A DNA stretch of 62,696 nt from Streptomyces iranensis (GTDB lineage: Bacteria > Actinomycetota > Actinomycetes > Streptomycetales > Streptomycetaceae), in the NCBI RefSeq assembly GCF_017874715.1, contig NZ_JAGGLR010000044.1, forward strand, positions 1-62,696. Reading direction: 5' to 3'. A program made the position numbers and the translations under genes. The notes under the pieces were generated by a model, which saw only the letters and a program-made list of their open reading frames with translations, was not told where the DNA came from and made no database searches. Within the stretch, counting starts at the first letter, position 1. Every line of letters starts with the position of its first letter. Shown here in pieces: positions 7,338 through 16,220 of the stretch.

Positions 7338-10300
7338 ATGAGCACCGATCCTGCCGCGGTATCGCTTGACGACAAGTACACGGCCCGCAGCGGCCGGGTA
7401 CTGATCTCAGGAATCCAGGCCCTGGTGCGACTGACCCTCGAACAGCGCCGTTTCGACGAGGCACGTGGCCTGAACACCCGTGCGTTCGTGACCGGCTACC
7501 AGGGCTCGCCGCTGGGCGGGGTCGATATGGAGATGGCCAGGGCACGCCGCTTCCTGGACCCCGGCGGCGTGGTGTTCCGGCCAGGTCTGAACGAAGAGCT
7601 GGCCGCGACCGCGGTAGCCGGGACACAGGTACTGGGGCAGGTCCCCGGACGTCGTCACGACGGGGTCACCGGGTTCTGGTACGGCAAGAACCCCGGACTG
7701 GACCGGGCGTCCGACGCGATCCGGCACTCCACTGTGGCCGGCACCGCGGCGCTGGGCGGAGCGGTGGCCTGGATCGGCGACGACCCAGGAGCCAAGTCCT
7801 CGACGGTGCCCAGTTCGTGCGAGCCGATGTGCCAGAGCCTGGCCATGCCCCTGCTCACACCCGGCACCGTGGCGGAGATCATCGAGCTCGGGCTGCATGC
7901 CGTGGCCCTGTCCCGCGCCACCGGCCTGTGGACCGGCCTGAAGATCGTCGCGGACATCGCGGACGCCACCGCGGTCGTCGACCTCGACGCGTTGCGGCTG
8001 GACGTCCCCGCACCCCCCGACAGCCCTCGCGGGGCACCCCCCACCCTCGTCGGTCCCGCCTCGCTGGACGCCGAGCACGACATGCTCACCCGCCGCCTGG
8101 ATCTGGCACGTGACTACGCCCGTCAGACGAAACTGAACCACGTCGTCTTCAGCGCCCGGCAAGCGACCTTGGGCGTGGTGGCCTCCGGAACCTCCTACGC
8201 CGTGGTGCAACGTGCCCTCGCCGACCTCGGTATCGACGAGTCCGCCATGGAGGACCTGGGCATCCGTCTGATCCGCCTGGCGATGCCGTTCCCCCTGTCA
8301 GCGGAGGAACTGGTGGCCATGACCGCCGGCCTCGACCAGGTTCTCGTCGTCGAGGACAAGGTGCCCTTCCTCGAAGGCCACCTCAAGGAAGCCCTCTACG
8401 GCACGACCGGCGCGCCCACCGTGGTGGGCCGCCGCGGTGAGAACGGCCGCCCGCTGCTGACCGCCCGCGGCACGGTGGGCGCCGAAGACGTGGCCAAGGC
8501 GCTGGCCACGCGGATCGGGCCCGACCGTCTGCCGCACACCGCTTCCGTTCAGCTGGCTGCCCTGAAGCCGCCGGCCCCGGCCCGCATCGCGGTGCCTACC
8601 GTTTCGGCGCGCACACCGTACTTCTGCTCGGGATGTCCGCACAGCGCCTCCACCCGTGCCGACGACGACACTCTCGTCGGGGTGGGCATCGGCTGCCACA
8701 TCATGATCGCGTTGGACGGCGCGGGTCGCGGCAACCAGATCGGGCTGACCCAGATGGGAGGGGAGGGTGCTCAGTGGATCGGGCTCGCTCCCTTCACCGA
8801 GGACCGGCACTTCGTGCAGAACCTTGGTGACGGCACCTTCCACCACTCCGGGTCGCTCGCCATTCGCGCGGCGGTGGCCGCGGGCGTCACGATGACCTAC
8901 AAGCTGCTCTACAACGACGCCGTCGCCATGACCGGGGGCCAGCGCCCCGAAGGGCGCCTTGACGTGCCGGCCCTGACCCGCTGGCTCGCCTTGGAGGGCG
9001 TACGGAAGGTCGTCGTGACCACCGCCGAGCCGGCCGGCTACCGCGGTATTCGCCTCGACCCGATCGCCACGGTGCGACACCGCGACGACCTGCCCGAAGC
9101 GGAGAAGGTACTGGCCGCCGTCGAGGGCGTGACCGTGCTCATCCATGACGATCGGTGCGCCGCGGAGGAGCGCCGGCTGCGCAAGCGCGGTCAGCTGCCC
9201 ACCCCCGCCGAGAAGGTGGTCATCAACCAGCGGGTCTGTGAGGGCTGCGGTGACTGCGGCGACGTGTCCACCTGTCTGTCGGTGCAGCCCGTCGCCACCG
9301 AGTTCGGCCGCAAGACCCAGATCCACCGGGCCTCCTGCAACTCGGACTTCAGCTGTCTGAAGGGCGACTGTCCCTCCTTCCTCCTCGTGGAGCCGAAGGA
9401 CAAGCGGTCTTCCCGGCCCCTTCCCGGACTGCCCGTGGAACTGACCGCGCCCGGCTCCGTCCTGTCCGGGAACAGCACCCTTCTGCGCATGCCCGGGATC
9501 GGCGGCACCGGCGTCGTGACAGTGTCACAGATCCTGCAGATGGCGGCCCATCTCGACGGCCGCTACGCCGCCGGACTGGAGCAGACTGGACTCGCGCAGA
9601 AGGGCGGCCCCGTCCTCAGCGACGTGCGGATCTCCTCGGCCCCTGTGACTGGAGCCCTGCGGGCCTCCCACGCGACCGCGGATGTGGTCATCGGCTTCGA
9701 CCTGCTCGGGGCGGCCGCCGACTCCACCCTGCGGGTGGCCCGCCCCGGTCACACCATCGCCATCATCAACACCGCCATCGTGCCCACCGCCGCGATGGTC
9801 ACCAACCGGGTCGTCATGCCCGGCTCCCCGGACGACGCACTGGAGCGGATCGAATCGGTCAGCCGCTCCAAGAAGAACCTGTACCTCGATGCCCAGGGCC
9901 TGGCCGAATCGCTGTTCGGCGACCACATGCCGACCAACATGCTGCTCATCGGCGCCGCCTATCAGCACGGCTGCGTTCCCCTGACGGATCAGTCCATCGA
10001 AGCCGCGATCCGCCTCAACGGCGCTGCCGTGGACAAGAACCTCGCCGCCTTCCGCTGGGGGCGGGCAGCGGTCATCGACCCCGAGGCCGTGCGGCGTGCC
10101 ATCGCCGCGCCCGCCCGGGAGATTCTCGACATCACCCCCGCGGCACGGACCATCGCGGACGCCGCCGCGCCCTCCGGGAGCCTGAGAGACGTCATAGCAC
10201 TGCGCAGCGCCGACTTGATCGCCTACCAGAACGAGGCGTACGCGCGGCAATACGCCGAGGAGGTACGGCAGGTGGCCACCGTGGCCGGACAGCGGGTCGG

Positions 10301-10823
10301 CGACGAGGCCGGCGAGCGCATCGCGATCGCCTACGCCCAGGGACTCCACAAACTCATGGCGTACAAGGACGAGTACGAGGTGGCCCGGCTGCACCTGGAC
10401 GCCGTGGAGCAGGCCAAGATCGAGGACGAGTTCGGTGCCGGCGCCGCCGTCTCCGTCATGCTGCACCCACCGGTGCTCCGCGCCCTGGGCATGAAACGCA
10501 AGATCCGCCTCCGGCGCACCGCGCCCGCCGCCTTCCGGACGCTCTACGCCCTGCGAGGACTGCGCGGAACCCGGATGGACCTCTTCGGATATGCGAAGGT
10601 CCGCCGCCTGGAGCGCACGCTGATCGCGGAGTACTCGCATCTGGTCCGAGCCGCTCTCGCGCACCTGACATCGGACAACGCCGCCAAGGTCGAGGACCTG
10701 GTTCGGCTCACCGACACCATCCGCGGCTACGAGGACATCAAGCTGGCAGCCATCGCCGACTTCCGCGAGAAGGCACGCGAGGCCCTTGCCGGGCTGGCCG
10801 AACCGACCTCGGTGTCCGCCTGA
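7338..10823 (+). CDS. indolepyruvate (2-oxoacid):ferredoxin oxidoreductase, fused IorAB type
   Basis: A 1161-residue single-chain enzyme of the family that oxidatively decarboxylates aryl- or branched-chain 2-oxoacids to acyl-CoA with ferredoxin. In order: a pyrimidine-binding domain (FVTGYQGSPLGGVD), a TPP-binding domain (YFCSGCPHSAST, GVGIGCHIM), a ferredoxin-like segment with cysteine motifs (CEGCGDCGDVSTC, CNSDFSCLKGDC), and the gamma/catalytic domain (GIGGTGVVTVSQIL). The start has GAGGAGG 8 nt upstream. It leads a run of tightly spaced catabolic genes. An aminotransferase four genes later would supply its oxo-acid and the acyl-CoA dehydrogenase would take its product. The true substrate (aromatic or branched) is not fixed by sequence. 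Confidence 0.9.
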   Translation: MSTDPAAVSLDDKYTARSGRVLISGIQALVRLTLEQRRFDEARGLNTRAFVTGYQGSPLGGVDMEMARARRFLDPGGVVFRPGLNEELAATAVAGTQVLGQVPGRRHDGVTGFWYGKNPGLDRASDAIRHSTVAGTAALGGAVAWIGDDPGAKSSTVPSSCEPMCQSLAMPLLTPGTVAEIIELGLHAVALSRATGLWTGLKIVADIADATAVVDLDALRLDVPAPPDSPRGAPPTLVGPASLDAEHDMLTRRLDLARDYARQTKLNHVVFSARQATLGVVASGTSYAVVQRALADLGIDESAMEDLGIRLIRLAMPFPLSAEELVAMTAGLDQVLVVEDKVPFLEGHLKEALYGTTGAPTVVGRRGENGRPLLTARGTVGAEDVAKALATRIGPDRLPHTASVQLAALKPPAPARIAVPTVSARTPYFCSGCPHSASTRADDDTLVGVGIGCHIMIALDGAGRGNQIGLTQMGGEGAQWIGLAPFTEDRHFVQNLGDGTFHHSGSLAIRAAVAAGVTMTYKLLYNDAVAMTGGQRPEGRLDVPALTRWLALEGVRKVVVTTAEPAGYRGIRLDPIATVRHRDDLPEAEKVLAAVEGVTVLIHDDRCAAEERRLRKRGQLPTPAEKVVINQRVCEGCGDCGDVSTCLSVQPVATEFGRKTQIHRASCNSDFSCLKGDCPSFLLVEPKDKRSSRPLPGLPVELTAPGSVLSGNSTLLRMPGIGGTGVVTVSQILQMAAHLDGRYAAGLEQTGLAQKGGPVLSDVRISSAPVTGALRASHATADVVIGFDLLGAAADSTLRVARPGHTIAIINTAIVPTAAMVTNRVVMPGSPDDALERIESVSRSKKNLYLDAQGLAESLFGDHMPTNMLLIGAAYQHGCVPLTDQSIEAAIRLNGAAVDKNLAAFRWGRAAVIDPEAVRRAIAAPAREILDITPAARTIADAAAPSGSLRDVIALRSADLIAYQNEAYARQYAEEVRQVATVAGQRVGDEAGERIAIAYAQGLHKLMAYKDEYEVARLHLDAVEQAKIEDEFGAGAAVSVMLHPPVLRALGMKRKIRLRRTAPAAFRTLYALRGLRGTRMDLFGYAKVRRLERTLIAEYSHLVRAALAHLTSDNAAKVEDLVRLTDTIRGYEDIKLAAIADFREKAREALAGLAEPTSVSA

Positions 10824-10866
10824 CCCTCTCGCTCCCTTCCACTGCCCACAGCCAGGAGCCTTCGTC

Positions 10867-12006
10867 ATGCCTGTCGACCGTCTGCTGCCCACGCGGGAGG
10901 CCGAGGACCTGCTCGACCTCGTCCGCGACATCGCCGACAAGGAACTCGCACCCCGTGTCGATGAACACGAGCGCGCCGGGACCTACCCCGATGGCCTGTT
11001 CGGCCTTCTGGGGCAGGCCGGGCTGCTCGGCCTGCCCTACCCGGAGGAGTTCGGCGGCGGTAACCAGCCCTACGAGGTCTACCTCCAGGTCCTCGAGGAG
11101 CTGGCAGCACGCTGGGTCGCCGTCGCCGTAGCCGCCAGCGTTCATAGCCTCGCCGCCTTCCCTCTCCTGAGCGCCGGCACCACCGCTCAGTGCCAGCGCT
11201 GGGCGGAGGGCATCCTCAGCGGTTCCCTCATCGGCGGCTACAGCCTCTCCGAACCACAGGCCGGCTCCGATGCTGCGGCACTGACCTGCCGCGCCGACAA
11301 GGGCCCGGACGGCTACCGGATCAACGGCGCCAAAGCCTGGATCACCCATGGCGGCAAGGCGGATTTCTACGCCCTGTTCGCCCGTACCGGTCCGGGCAGC
11401 GACGGTATCTCCTGCTTCTTCGCGCCCGGACAGGCCGACGGCCTCACCTTCGGCCGCCCCGAGGAGAAGATGGGCCTGCACGCCATCCCCACCACGGCGG
11501 CCTTCTGGGACGGCGCCCTCCTCGCCCCGGACCGGCTCATCGGCCGCGAAGGCCAGGGACTCAAGATCGCCTTCAGTGCCCTGGACTCGGGAAGACTGGG
11601 CATCGCCGCCTGCGCCACCGGGCTGGCCCAGGCCGCCCTGGACGCCGCGGTCGCCTATGCCCACGAACGCACCGCCTTCGGCCGCAAAATCATCGATCAC
11701 CAGGGCCTCGGCTTCCTTCTGGCCGACATGGCCGCAGCGGTCGACTCCGCACGCGCCACCTACCTGGACGCCGCCCGCCGCCGGGACCGAGGGCGCCCGC
11801 ACAGTCGCCAAGCCAGCGTCGCCAAGCTGATCGCGACCGACGCCGCCATGAAGGTCACCACGGACGCCGTCCAGGTCTTCGGCGGCTACGGCTACACCCG
11901 CGACTACCCCGTCGAGCGCTACATGCGCGAAGCCAAGATCATGCAGATCTTCGAAGGAACCAACCAGATCCAGCGGCTGGTCATCTGCCGCCGGCTGGCC
12001 CGCTGA
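10867..12006 (+). CDS. acyl-CoA dehydrogenase
   Basis: A 379-residue FAD enzyme with the full acyl-CoA dehydrogenase architecture. The N-terminal helices are followed by the flavin signature GGYSLSEPQAGSDAAAL, the middle beta domain (INGAKAWITHGGKADFYALFA), a C-terminal helical domain (AYAHERTAFGRKIIDHQG) and IFEGTNQIQR, which holds the usual catalytic glutamate. It should introduce a 2,3-double bond into an acyl-CoA. An AGGAG site precedes the ATG. It sits 43 bp after the ferredoxin oxidoreductase and 20 bp before the SDR, which suggests one transcript and consecutive steps. Confidence 0.9.
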   Translation: MPVDRLLPTREAEDLLDLVRDIADKELAPRVDEHERAGTYPDGLFGLLGQAGLLGLPYPEEFGGGNQPYEVYLQVLEELAARWVAVAVAASVHSLAAFPLLSAGTTAQCQRWAEGILSGSLIGGYSLSEPQAGSDAAALTCRADKGPDGYRINGAKAWITHGGKADFYALFARTGPGSDGISCFFAPGQADGLTFGRPEEKMGLHAIPTTAAFWDGALLAPDRLIGREGQGLKIAFSALDSGRLGIAACATGLAQAALDAAVAYAHERTAFGRKIIDHQGLGFLLADMAAAVDSARATYLDAARRRDRGRPHSRQASVAKLIATDAAMKVTTDAVQVFGGYGYTRDYPVERYMREAKIMQIFEGTNQIQRLVICRRLAR

Positions 12007-12026
12007 CCGCCACCTGGGAGACCCTC

Positions 12027-12788
12027 ATGCAGATCAACGGTAGTGCCGCCCTGGTGACCGGTGCCGCCTCCGGCCTGGGCGCCGCCACGGCAGCCCTCCT
12101 CGCCCAACAGGGCGCTCGCGTCTACGGGCTGGACCTCGAAGCCGCCCTCCAGAACATGGGTACGCCGCCGTCCAACGTGACGCTCCTGCCCACCGACGTC
12201 ACCCGTGAAGAGCCGGTTCAAGCGGCCCTGGACCGCATCCGCGCCGACGGCGTCCCGCTCCGCCTGGCCGTCAACTGTGCGGGCATCGCCCCTTCCGCCC
12301 GCGTCCTCGGACGCCGCGGCCCGCACAGCCTCGAGCTGTTCCAGACCGTTGTCGACGTCAATCTCGTCGGTACGTTCAACGTCCTGCGGCTGGCGGCGGC
12401 AGCCATCGCCGAAGCCGAACCGGACGAGAACGGCCAGCGCGGCCTGATCGTCAGTACCGCCTCCATCGCCGCTTTCGAGGGGCAGGTGGGGCAGGCCGCG
12501 TACACCGCGTCCAAGGCCGGTGTCGTCGGCCTCACCCTCGTCGCCGCCCGCGATCTGGCCGATCACGGCATTCGGGTGATGACCATCGCCCCCGGCATCG
12601 TCGACACCCCTATGATGGCCGGCTTCTCCGACGAGGTCCGAACCAACCTCGCGGGCGGTGTGCCCTTCCCGAAACGCCTGGCGGACCCCGCCGAGTACGC
12701 CCGCCTGGTGGCCATTCTCGCCGAGCACGATTACCTCAACGGCGAAACCGTCCGGATGGACGGGGCCCTGCGCATGGCCCCTCGCTGA
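12027..12788 (+). CDS. SDR dehydrogenase, 3-hydroxyacyl-CoA dehydrogenase type (HSD10-like)
   Basis: 253 residues. The Rossmann NAD motif is TGAASGLGAATA, the N-A-G motif is NCAGIAP, the catalytic Ser is in STASIAAFEGQ, and YTASK gives Tyr-Lys. The FEGQVGQAAYTASKAGV stretch and the C-terminal FPKRLADPAEYA are typical of the HSD10 group, which oxidises 2-methyl-3-hydroxybutyryl-CoA and similar intermediates of isoleucine and branched fatty acid breakdown. Following an acyl-CoA dehydrogenase, it would oxidise the hydroxyacyl-CoA. No enoyl-CoA hydratase is encoded next to it, so that step must come from elsewhere. Confidence 0.85.
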   Translation: MQINGSAALVTGAASGLGAATAALLAQQGARVYGLDLEAALQNMGTPPSNVTLLPTDVTREEPVQAALDRIRADGVPLRLAVNCAGIAPSARVLGRRGPHSLELFQTVVDVNLVGTFNVLRLAAAAIAEAEPDENGQRGLIVSTASIAAFEGQVGQAAYTASKAGVVGLTLVAARDLADHGIRVMTIAPGIVDTPMMAGFSDEVRTNLAGGVPFPKRLADPAEYARLVAILAEHDYLNGETVRMDGALRMAPR

Positions 12789-12910
12789 CCGCCACACCCC
12801 ATCCGCGCCGGGCCGGCGTCGCGGATCCCGCACGCCGGGGCTCGGCGGCGGGCAGGATCCAGCCCCGACAACGGCTCATGGCCAGCCGTTGCGACTCCAA
12901 GGACAGTCCC

Positions 12911-14011
12911 GTGACATCTCGCATCACCTTCGAGCAGCATCCACACCCCTCACCACGGCCCTCGGCCGACCGCGACGCGGTCCTGGCGGCCCCCGGATTC
13001 GGCCGTCACTTCACCGACCACATGGTCACCATCGACTGGAGCACCGAGCACGGCTGGCACAACGCCCGCGTCGAGCCCTACGCACCGTTCGCCATGGACC
13101 CGGCCAACATGACGCTCCACTACGGGCAGGCGATCTTCGAGGGGCTCAAGGCGTACGCCCAGCCGGACAGAACGGCCGCCCTCTTCCGTCCGGAGGCCAA
13201 CGCCCGGCGCTTCCAGCGCAGCGCCCGCCGACTGGCCATGCCGGAACTCCCGGTCGAGACCTTCATCGAAGCCTGTGAGCTGTTGGTGCGGCATGACGAG
13301 GCATGGGTGCCCCATGGCGCCGAGCAGGCCCTGTACCTGCGGCCTTTCATGTTCGCCGCCGAGAACACGCTGGGTGTGAGACCGGCCGCCGCCTACCGTT
13401 TCATGGTCATCGCCACCCCAGCGGGCGCCTACTTCTCCGGCGGCGTCAACCCGGTGTCCGTGTGGGTGTCCGAGCAGTACGTACGCGCTGCCCCGGGCGG
13501 AACCGGTGCGGCCAAGTGCGCCGGGAACTACGCCGCTTCCCTGATTGCCCAGGCCGAGGCGGCCGACCACGGCTGCGACCAGGTCGTATGGCTCGACGCA
13601 CGGGAGCGCCGGTGGATCGAGGAAGTCGGAGTGATGAATCTGTGCTTCGTCTACGGCAGCGGAGGCGACGCCACCATCGTCACACCACAGCTCACGGACA
13701 CCCTCCTGGCCGGCGTCACCCGCGACTCACTCCTCACGATCGCCGACGAGCTCGGCTATCGGACATGTGAAACCCGCATCAGCCTTCAGGACTGGCAGAG
13801 CGGCTGCGCGAACGGTTCGATCAGCGAGGTCTTCGCATGCGGCACGGCGGCCGTCATCACTCCGGTCGGGCAGGCCAAAACCTCGGGGGCCGGCTGGACG
13901 GTCGGCGATGGCCGGCCCGGCCCCGTTTCCCTGCGGCTGCGCGATGCCCTGCTGCGCCGCCAGACGGGCCTGGAGGCCGACCTCCACGGCTGGCTGCACC
14001 CTTGCGTCTGA
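12911..14011 (+). CDS. ilvE: branched-chain amino acid aminotransferase (class IV)
   Basis: 366 residues counted from a GTG at 12911, preceded by AAGGAC; an in-frame extension to 12878 is possible. It is a fold-type IV PLP enzyme: MTLHYGQAIFEGLKAY, LYLRPFMFA, the Schiff-base lysine in AKCAGNYAASL, and EEVGVMNLCFVY. The family transaminates valine, leucine and isoleucine. At the end of this operon it would feed 2-oxoacids to the ferredoxin oxidoreductase, so a catabolic role is more likely than biosynthesis. The symbol reflects family only; another ilvE may serve biosynthesis. Confidence 0.85.
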   Translation: MTSRITFEQHPHPSPRPSADRDAVLAAPGFGRHFTDHMVTIDWSTEHGWHNARVEPYAPFAMDPANMTLHYGQAIFEGLKAYAQPDRTAALFRPEANARRFQRSARRLAMPELPVETFIEACELLVRHDEAWVPHGAEQALYLRPFMFAAENTLGVRPAAAYRFMVIATPAGAYFSGGVNPVSVWVSEQYVRAAPGGTGAAKCAGNYAASLIAQAEAADHGCDQVVWLDARERRWIEEVGVMNLCFVYGSGGDATIVTPQLTDTLLAGVTRDSLLTIADELGYRTCETRISLQDWQSGCANGSISEVFACGTAAVITPVGQAKTSGAGWTVGDGRPGPVSLRLRDALLRRQTGLEADLHGWLHPCV

Positions 14012-14086
14012 ACGGCCGGGACACACGCCGGCCGCACCGGTGAGAGCGACGGGCAAGGAGCGACGCCTTCGGCATGGCAGAGCGTA

Positions 14087-14116
14087 ACGGGGTGGCTGGG
14101 GACGGGGTGGCTGGGG
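14087..14116. repeat. perfect 15-bp tandem duplication
   Basis: ACGGGGTGGCTGGGG occurs twice head-to-tail in the short space between the convergent aminotransferase and hydrolase genes. It abuts the terminator stem and looks like replication slippage. A separate 7-bp hairpin (CGGCCGG/CCGGCCG, 14013-14034) follows the aminotransferase stop directly. Confidence 0.8.
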
Positions 14117-14142
14117 CGTGTGCGTTGATCGGCGCACACGCC
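14115..14142. terminator. bidirectional terminator hairpin
   Basis: Arms GGCGTGTGCG (14115-14124) and CGCACACGCC (14133-14142) form a perfect 10-bp stem with an 8-nt loop. It lies between two convergent genes, where a shared terminator is expected. There is no T-tract, as is common in Streptomyces. Confidence 0.65.
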
Positions 14143-14153
14143 AGCCCCTCCCC

Positions 14154-15425
14154 TCAGGTCGCCGAGGCGGCGGAATCGGCCGCTTCGGCGATCTGCCGAG
14201 GAGTGGTGCCCAGCCACCAACTGGGACACGCGGTGCCATCCGTGGTACGGCCGTCGTCGTGGACGTAGTGCCGCACATCCCGGCCCGGCGTGCTCAGCTC
14301 GCCCGCGAGTGCCCTCTCCAGCCATTCGGCGCCGAACCGGAAGACCTCCGCGGCGGTGCCTCCCAGCGGGTGGAACTCGTTCTCGTAGACCCGCATCTCC
14401 TTGGGCGCCCGGACCCGCTCGTAGGTGGCAAGCGCCTGCTCGAGCTGAGTGAGCTCGTCGAACTCGCCGATCCCCATGAACACCGGACAGGTGATGTCGG
14501 CGACGAGATCGCCCAGCGGCATGCGCCGCGCCAGCTCGGCGTCGAAGAGGTCTTCGTCGGCGTAACCAGCCATGTACATGTAATTGCTCTTGAAGGTCGG
14601 CTGAGCCCTGCCGAAGATCGTCTCGAAGTCGCCCGTCACACCCTCGAACCCGGCCATGGCCGCCAGTCGGGAGTCGGTGGCCGCCGCGCGCAAGCCCCAG
14701 TAACCGCTCATGCTGATCCCGAACATGCCGATGCGCTGGGCATCGACCTCCGGCAGGTCGGACAGGAAGTCGAGATAGCGGCTGATCGCACGCTCGTAGT
14801 TGGTCAGGTCCACGGTCAGACCGCTGGCGCGTGACTCGCCCTGGCCCGGACCCTCGATCGAGAGGGCGACGATGCCGTGGGAGGTGTAGTAGCGCTCGGC
14901 GGCGTAGATGTAGTCCTCCTTGATCATGTCCATACCGGGACCGAGGAGGACGGCCGGGGCGTCGCGGACCTCCCCCGCCGGCAGGTGCAACAGGGCGTAG
15001 ATCTTCTTGCCCTCGAAGTCCAGAACCACCCGGCGCACCCGATCGTCACGGAGCGCCCCGAGCCGGGCCACGCAGTGGTTGCAGCGCTCACGGAAGGCCA
15101 TCTTGCGGGGGTCGTCCGCATCGAAGATCGAGTACTGGGCACGTCCCCACATCACCGCAGCCCGCACGTAGAGGTCCGCGGCCGTCCGCGCATAACCCCC
15201 GACCTCGTGGTGCGCGGCCCGTTCCTCGGCCTGCGCGGCGACGGTCGCCCACGCCTTGGGCAGCATCGCGCCGCTCTTGACCTGGGCGAAGACCTTGTCG
15301 AAGTCGGTGTGGTCGTGCCCCAGCTGCTCCATGGTGCCCTTAGCGGCAGGGTGCAGGGCGTCGAAGCCACCTTGAGCGAGCGCGATGTCCAGTGCCCAGC
15401 TTTGGCCCGCGGAACGCACAGTCAT
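14154..15425 (-). CDS. alpha/beta hydrolase, FrsA / 2,6-dihydropseudooxynicotine-hydrolase-like
   Basis: 423 residues: a helical N-terminal cap (about 1-125, AADLYVRAAVMWGRAQYSIFDADD) then an alpha/beta hydrolase domain with the oxyanion region LLGPGMDM, IEGPGQGES, the nucleophile elbow FGISMSGYW, an acid in GEFDELT and the histidine in NEFHPLGG. This layout matches FrsA-like esterases and the C-C hydrolase of nicotine breakdown, so C-C or C-O cleavage of an aromatic or polyketide-like substrate is plausible but not proven. It is divergent from a MarR gene, with a perfect palindrome between them. A 119-bp relic of a homologue lies at 38445-38563. Confidence 0.8.
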   Translation of the reverse strand: MTVRSAGQSWALDIALAQGGFDALHPAAKGTMEQLGHDHTDFDKVFAQVKSGAMLPKAWATVAAQAEERAAHHEVGGYARTAADLYVRAAVMWGRAQYSIFDADDPRKMAFRERCNHCVARLGALRDDRVRRVVLDFEGKKIYALLHLPAGEVRDAPAVLLGPGMDMIKEDYIYAAERYYTSHGIVALSIEGPGQGESRASGLTVDLTNYERAISRYLDFLSDLPEVDAQRIGMFGISMSGYWGLRAAATDSRLAAMAGFEGVTGDFETIFGRAQPTFKSNYMYMAGYADEDLFDAELARRMPLGDLVADITCPVFMGIGEFDELTQLEQALATYERVRAPKEMRVYENEFHPLGGTAAEVFRFGAEWLERALAGELSTPGRDVRHYVHDDGRTTDGTACPSWWLGTTPRQIAEAADSAASAT

Positions 15426-15464
15426 GGCAAGTCCTTTCGTTCACGACTCAGGAAGCCATCGCTA

Positions 15465-15485
15465 AGTACTTATTTAATAAGTACT
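15465..15485. promoter_or_regulatory. 21-bp perfect palindrome, probable MarR operator
   Basis: AGTACTTATT and its exact complement flank a single central T. The element is A/T-rich in GC-rich DNA, centred between the divergent hydrolase (start 15425) and MarR (start 15536) genes. Such a palindrome between a MarR gene and its divergent target is the usual operator position. Confidence 0.75.
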
Positions 15486-15535
15486 AATGCTAACCTCCTG
15501 TCAGGTCAACCCACCACTCCCGCCCCAGAGAGGCC

Positions 15536-16006
15536 GTGTCGCCGGTGCCCGAAGCCCGCACCCCCGCCCACGAACGCCGCGCACCCCTGGACGCCCTCAC
15601 CCGGGCCGCCTACAGCCTCAGCGCCGCCGACGCCCGGCTGCGAGGGAGAGCGACAAGGACCCCCGGGGCGCTATCACTCACCCACGCCAGGGCCCTGCGA
15701 GTTCTGGCCGAGGAAGGCCCGCTCCCGGTCAAGCGACTCGCCGAACGCGCCGAGACCACCGGAGCGGCGGCCACACAGCTGGTCAACGGCCTGGTGCGGG
15801 CCGGCCACGTCACGCGCGAACGCCCCGATAACGACCGCCGATCCGTCCTCGTGACCCTCACCCCGGCCGGACTGCGGCGCCACCGCGAACGCGAGCAGGT
15901 TCTCGGGCGCGCCCTCGACGAAGCGCTCCAGCACCTCGACGACCAGGCCCTGCGCGCGGCCACCGAGGTACTACGGCGCCTCGCCGTCATCTACGACGGC
16001 CTGTGA
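15536..16006 (+). CDS. MarR-family transcriptional regulator
   Basis: 156 residues with a winged helix-turn-helix: LTHARALRVLAEEGPLPVKRLAERAETTGAAATQLVNGLVRAGHVTRE, the wing DNDRRSVLVTLTPAG, and C-terminal dimerisation helices. The GTG start at 15536 is preceded by GAGAGG at very short spacing, so an internal start is possible. It is divergent from the alpha/beta hydrolase gene and probably represses it through the palindrome at 15465-15485, released by a phenolic or similar ligand as is typical of the family. Confidence 0.8.
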   Translation: MSPVPEARTPAHERRAPLDALTRAAYSLSAADARLRGRATRTPGALSLTHARALRVLAEEGPLPVKRLAERAETTGAAATQLVNGLVRAGHVTRERPDNDRRSVLVTLTPAGLRRHREREQVLGRALDEALQHLDDQALRAATEVLRRLAVIYDGL

Positions 16007-16107
16007 AACGCCCATGCGGCCCGGCCGCCGGGAAGACGCGAAAACAAGTTCATATCTTTCCCGCGAAGAAACCTTGACGTCGCCGCACACCGACTGCCAG
16101 TCTCCAA

Positions 16108-16119
16108 ATGGTATCCAAT
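16108..16119. promoter_or_regulatory. ATCCAAT element, site 1 (upstream of cupin)
   Basis: ATGGTATCCAAT lies 101 bp before the cupin start. It shares the pattern ATNGNATCCAAT with elements upstream of the GntR gene (22594-22605) and the gamma-glutamyltransferase gene (25235-25246). ATTG..CAAT half-sites make it roughly dyadic. It may be a GntR operator. Confidence 0.45.
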
Positions 16120-16220
16120 CTGTGAACTTGCGGATCCAACTTGGGCTCGGTGTGGCTTCCCTCGGCCTCGCCGCTTCCAGCCGAGAGGCATCTGCGAGCA
16201 AGCGAAAACGGAGGTGCCTC

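Noticed and set aside
9525..10940. 471-codon minus-strand ORF opposite the ferredoxin oxidoreductase
   Set aside because: Antisense to a conserved enzyme with readable cysteine clusters; no domain signal of its own.
14087..14142. CRISPR-like or VNTR array
   Set aside because: Only two copies, head-to-tail and without spacers.
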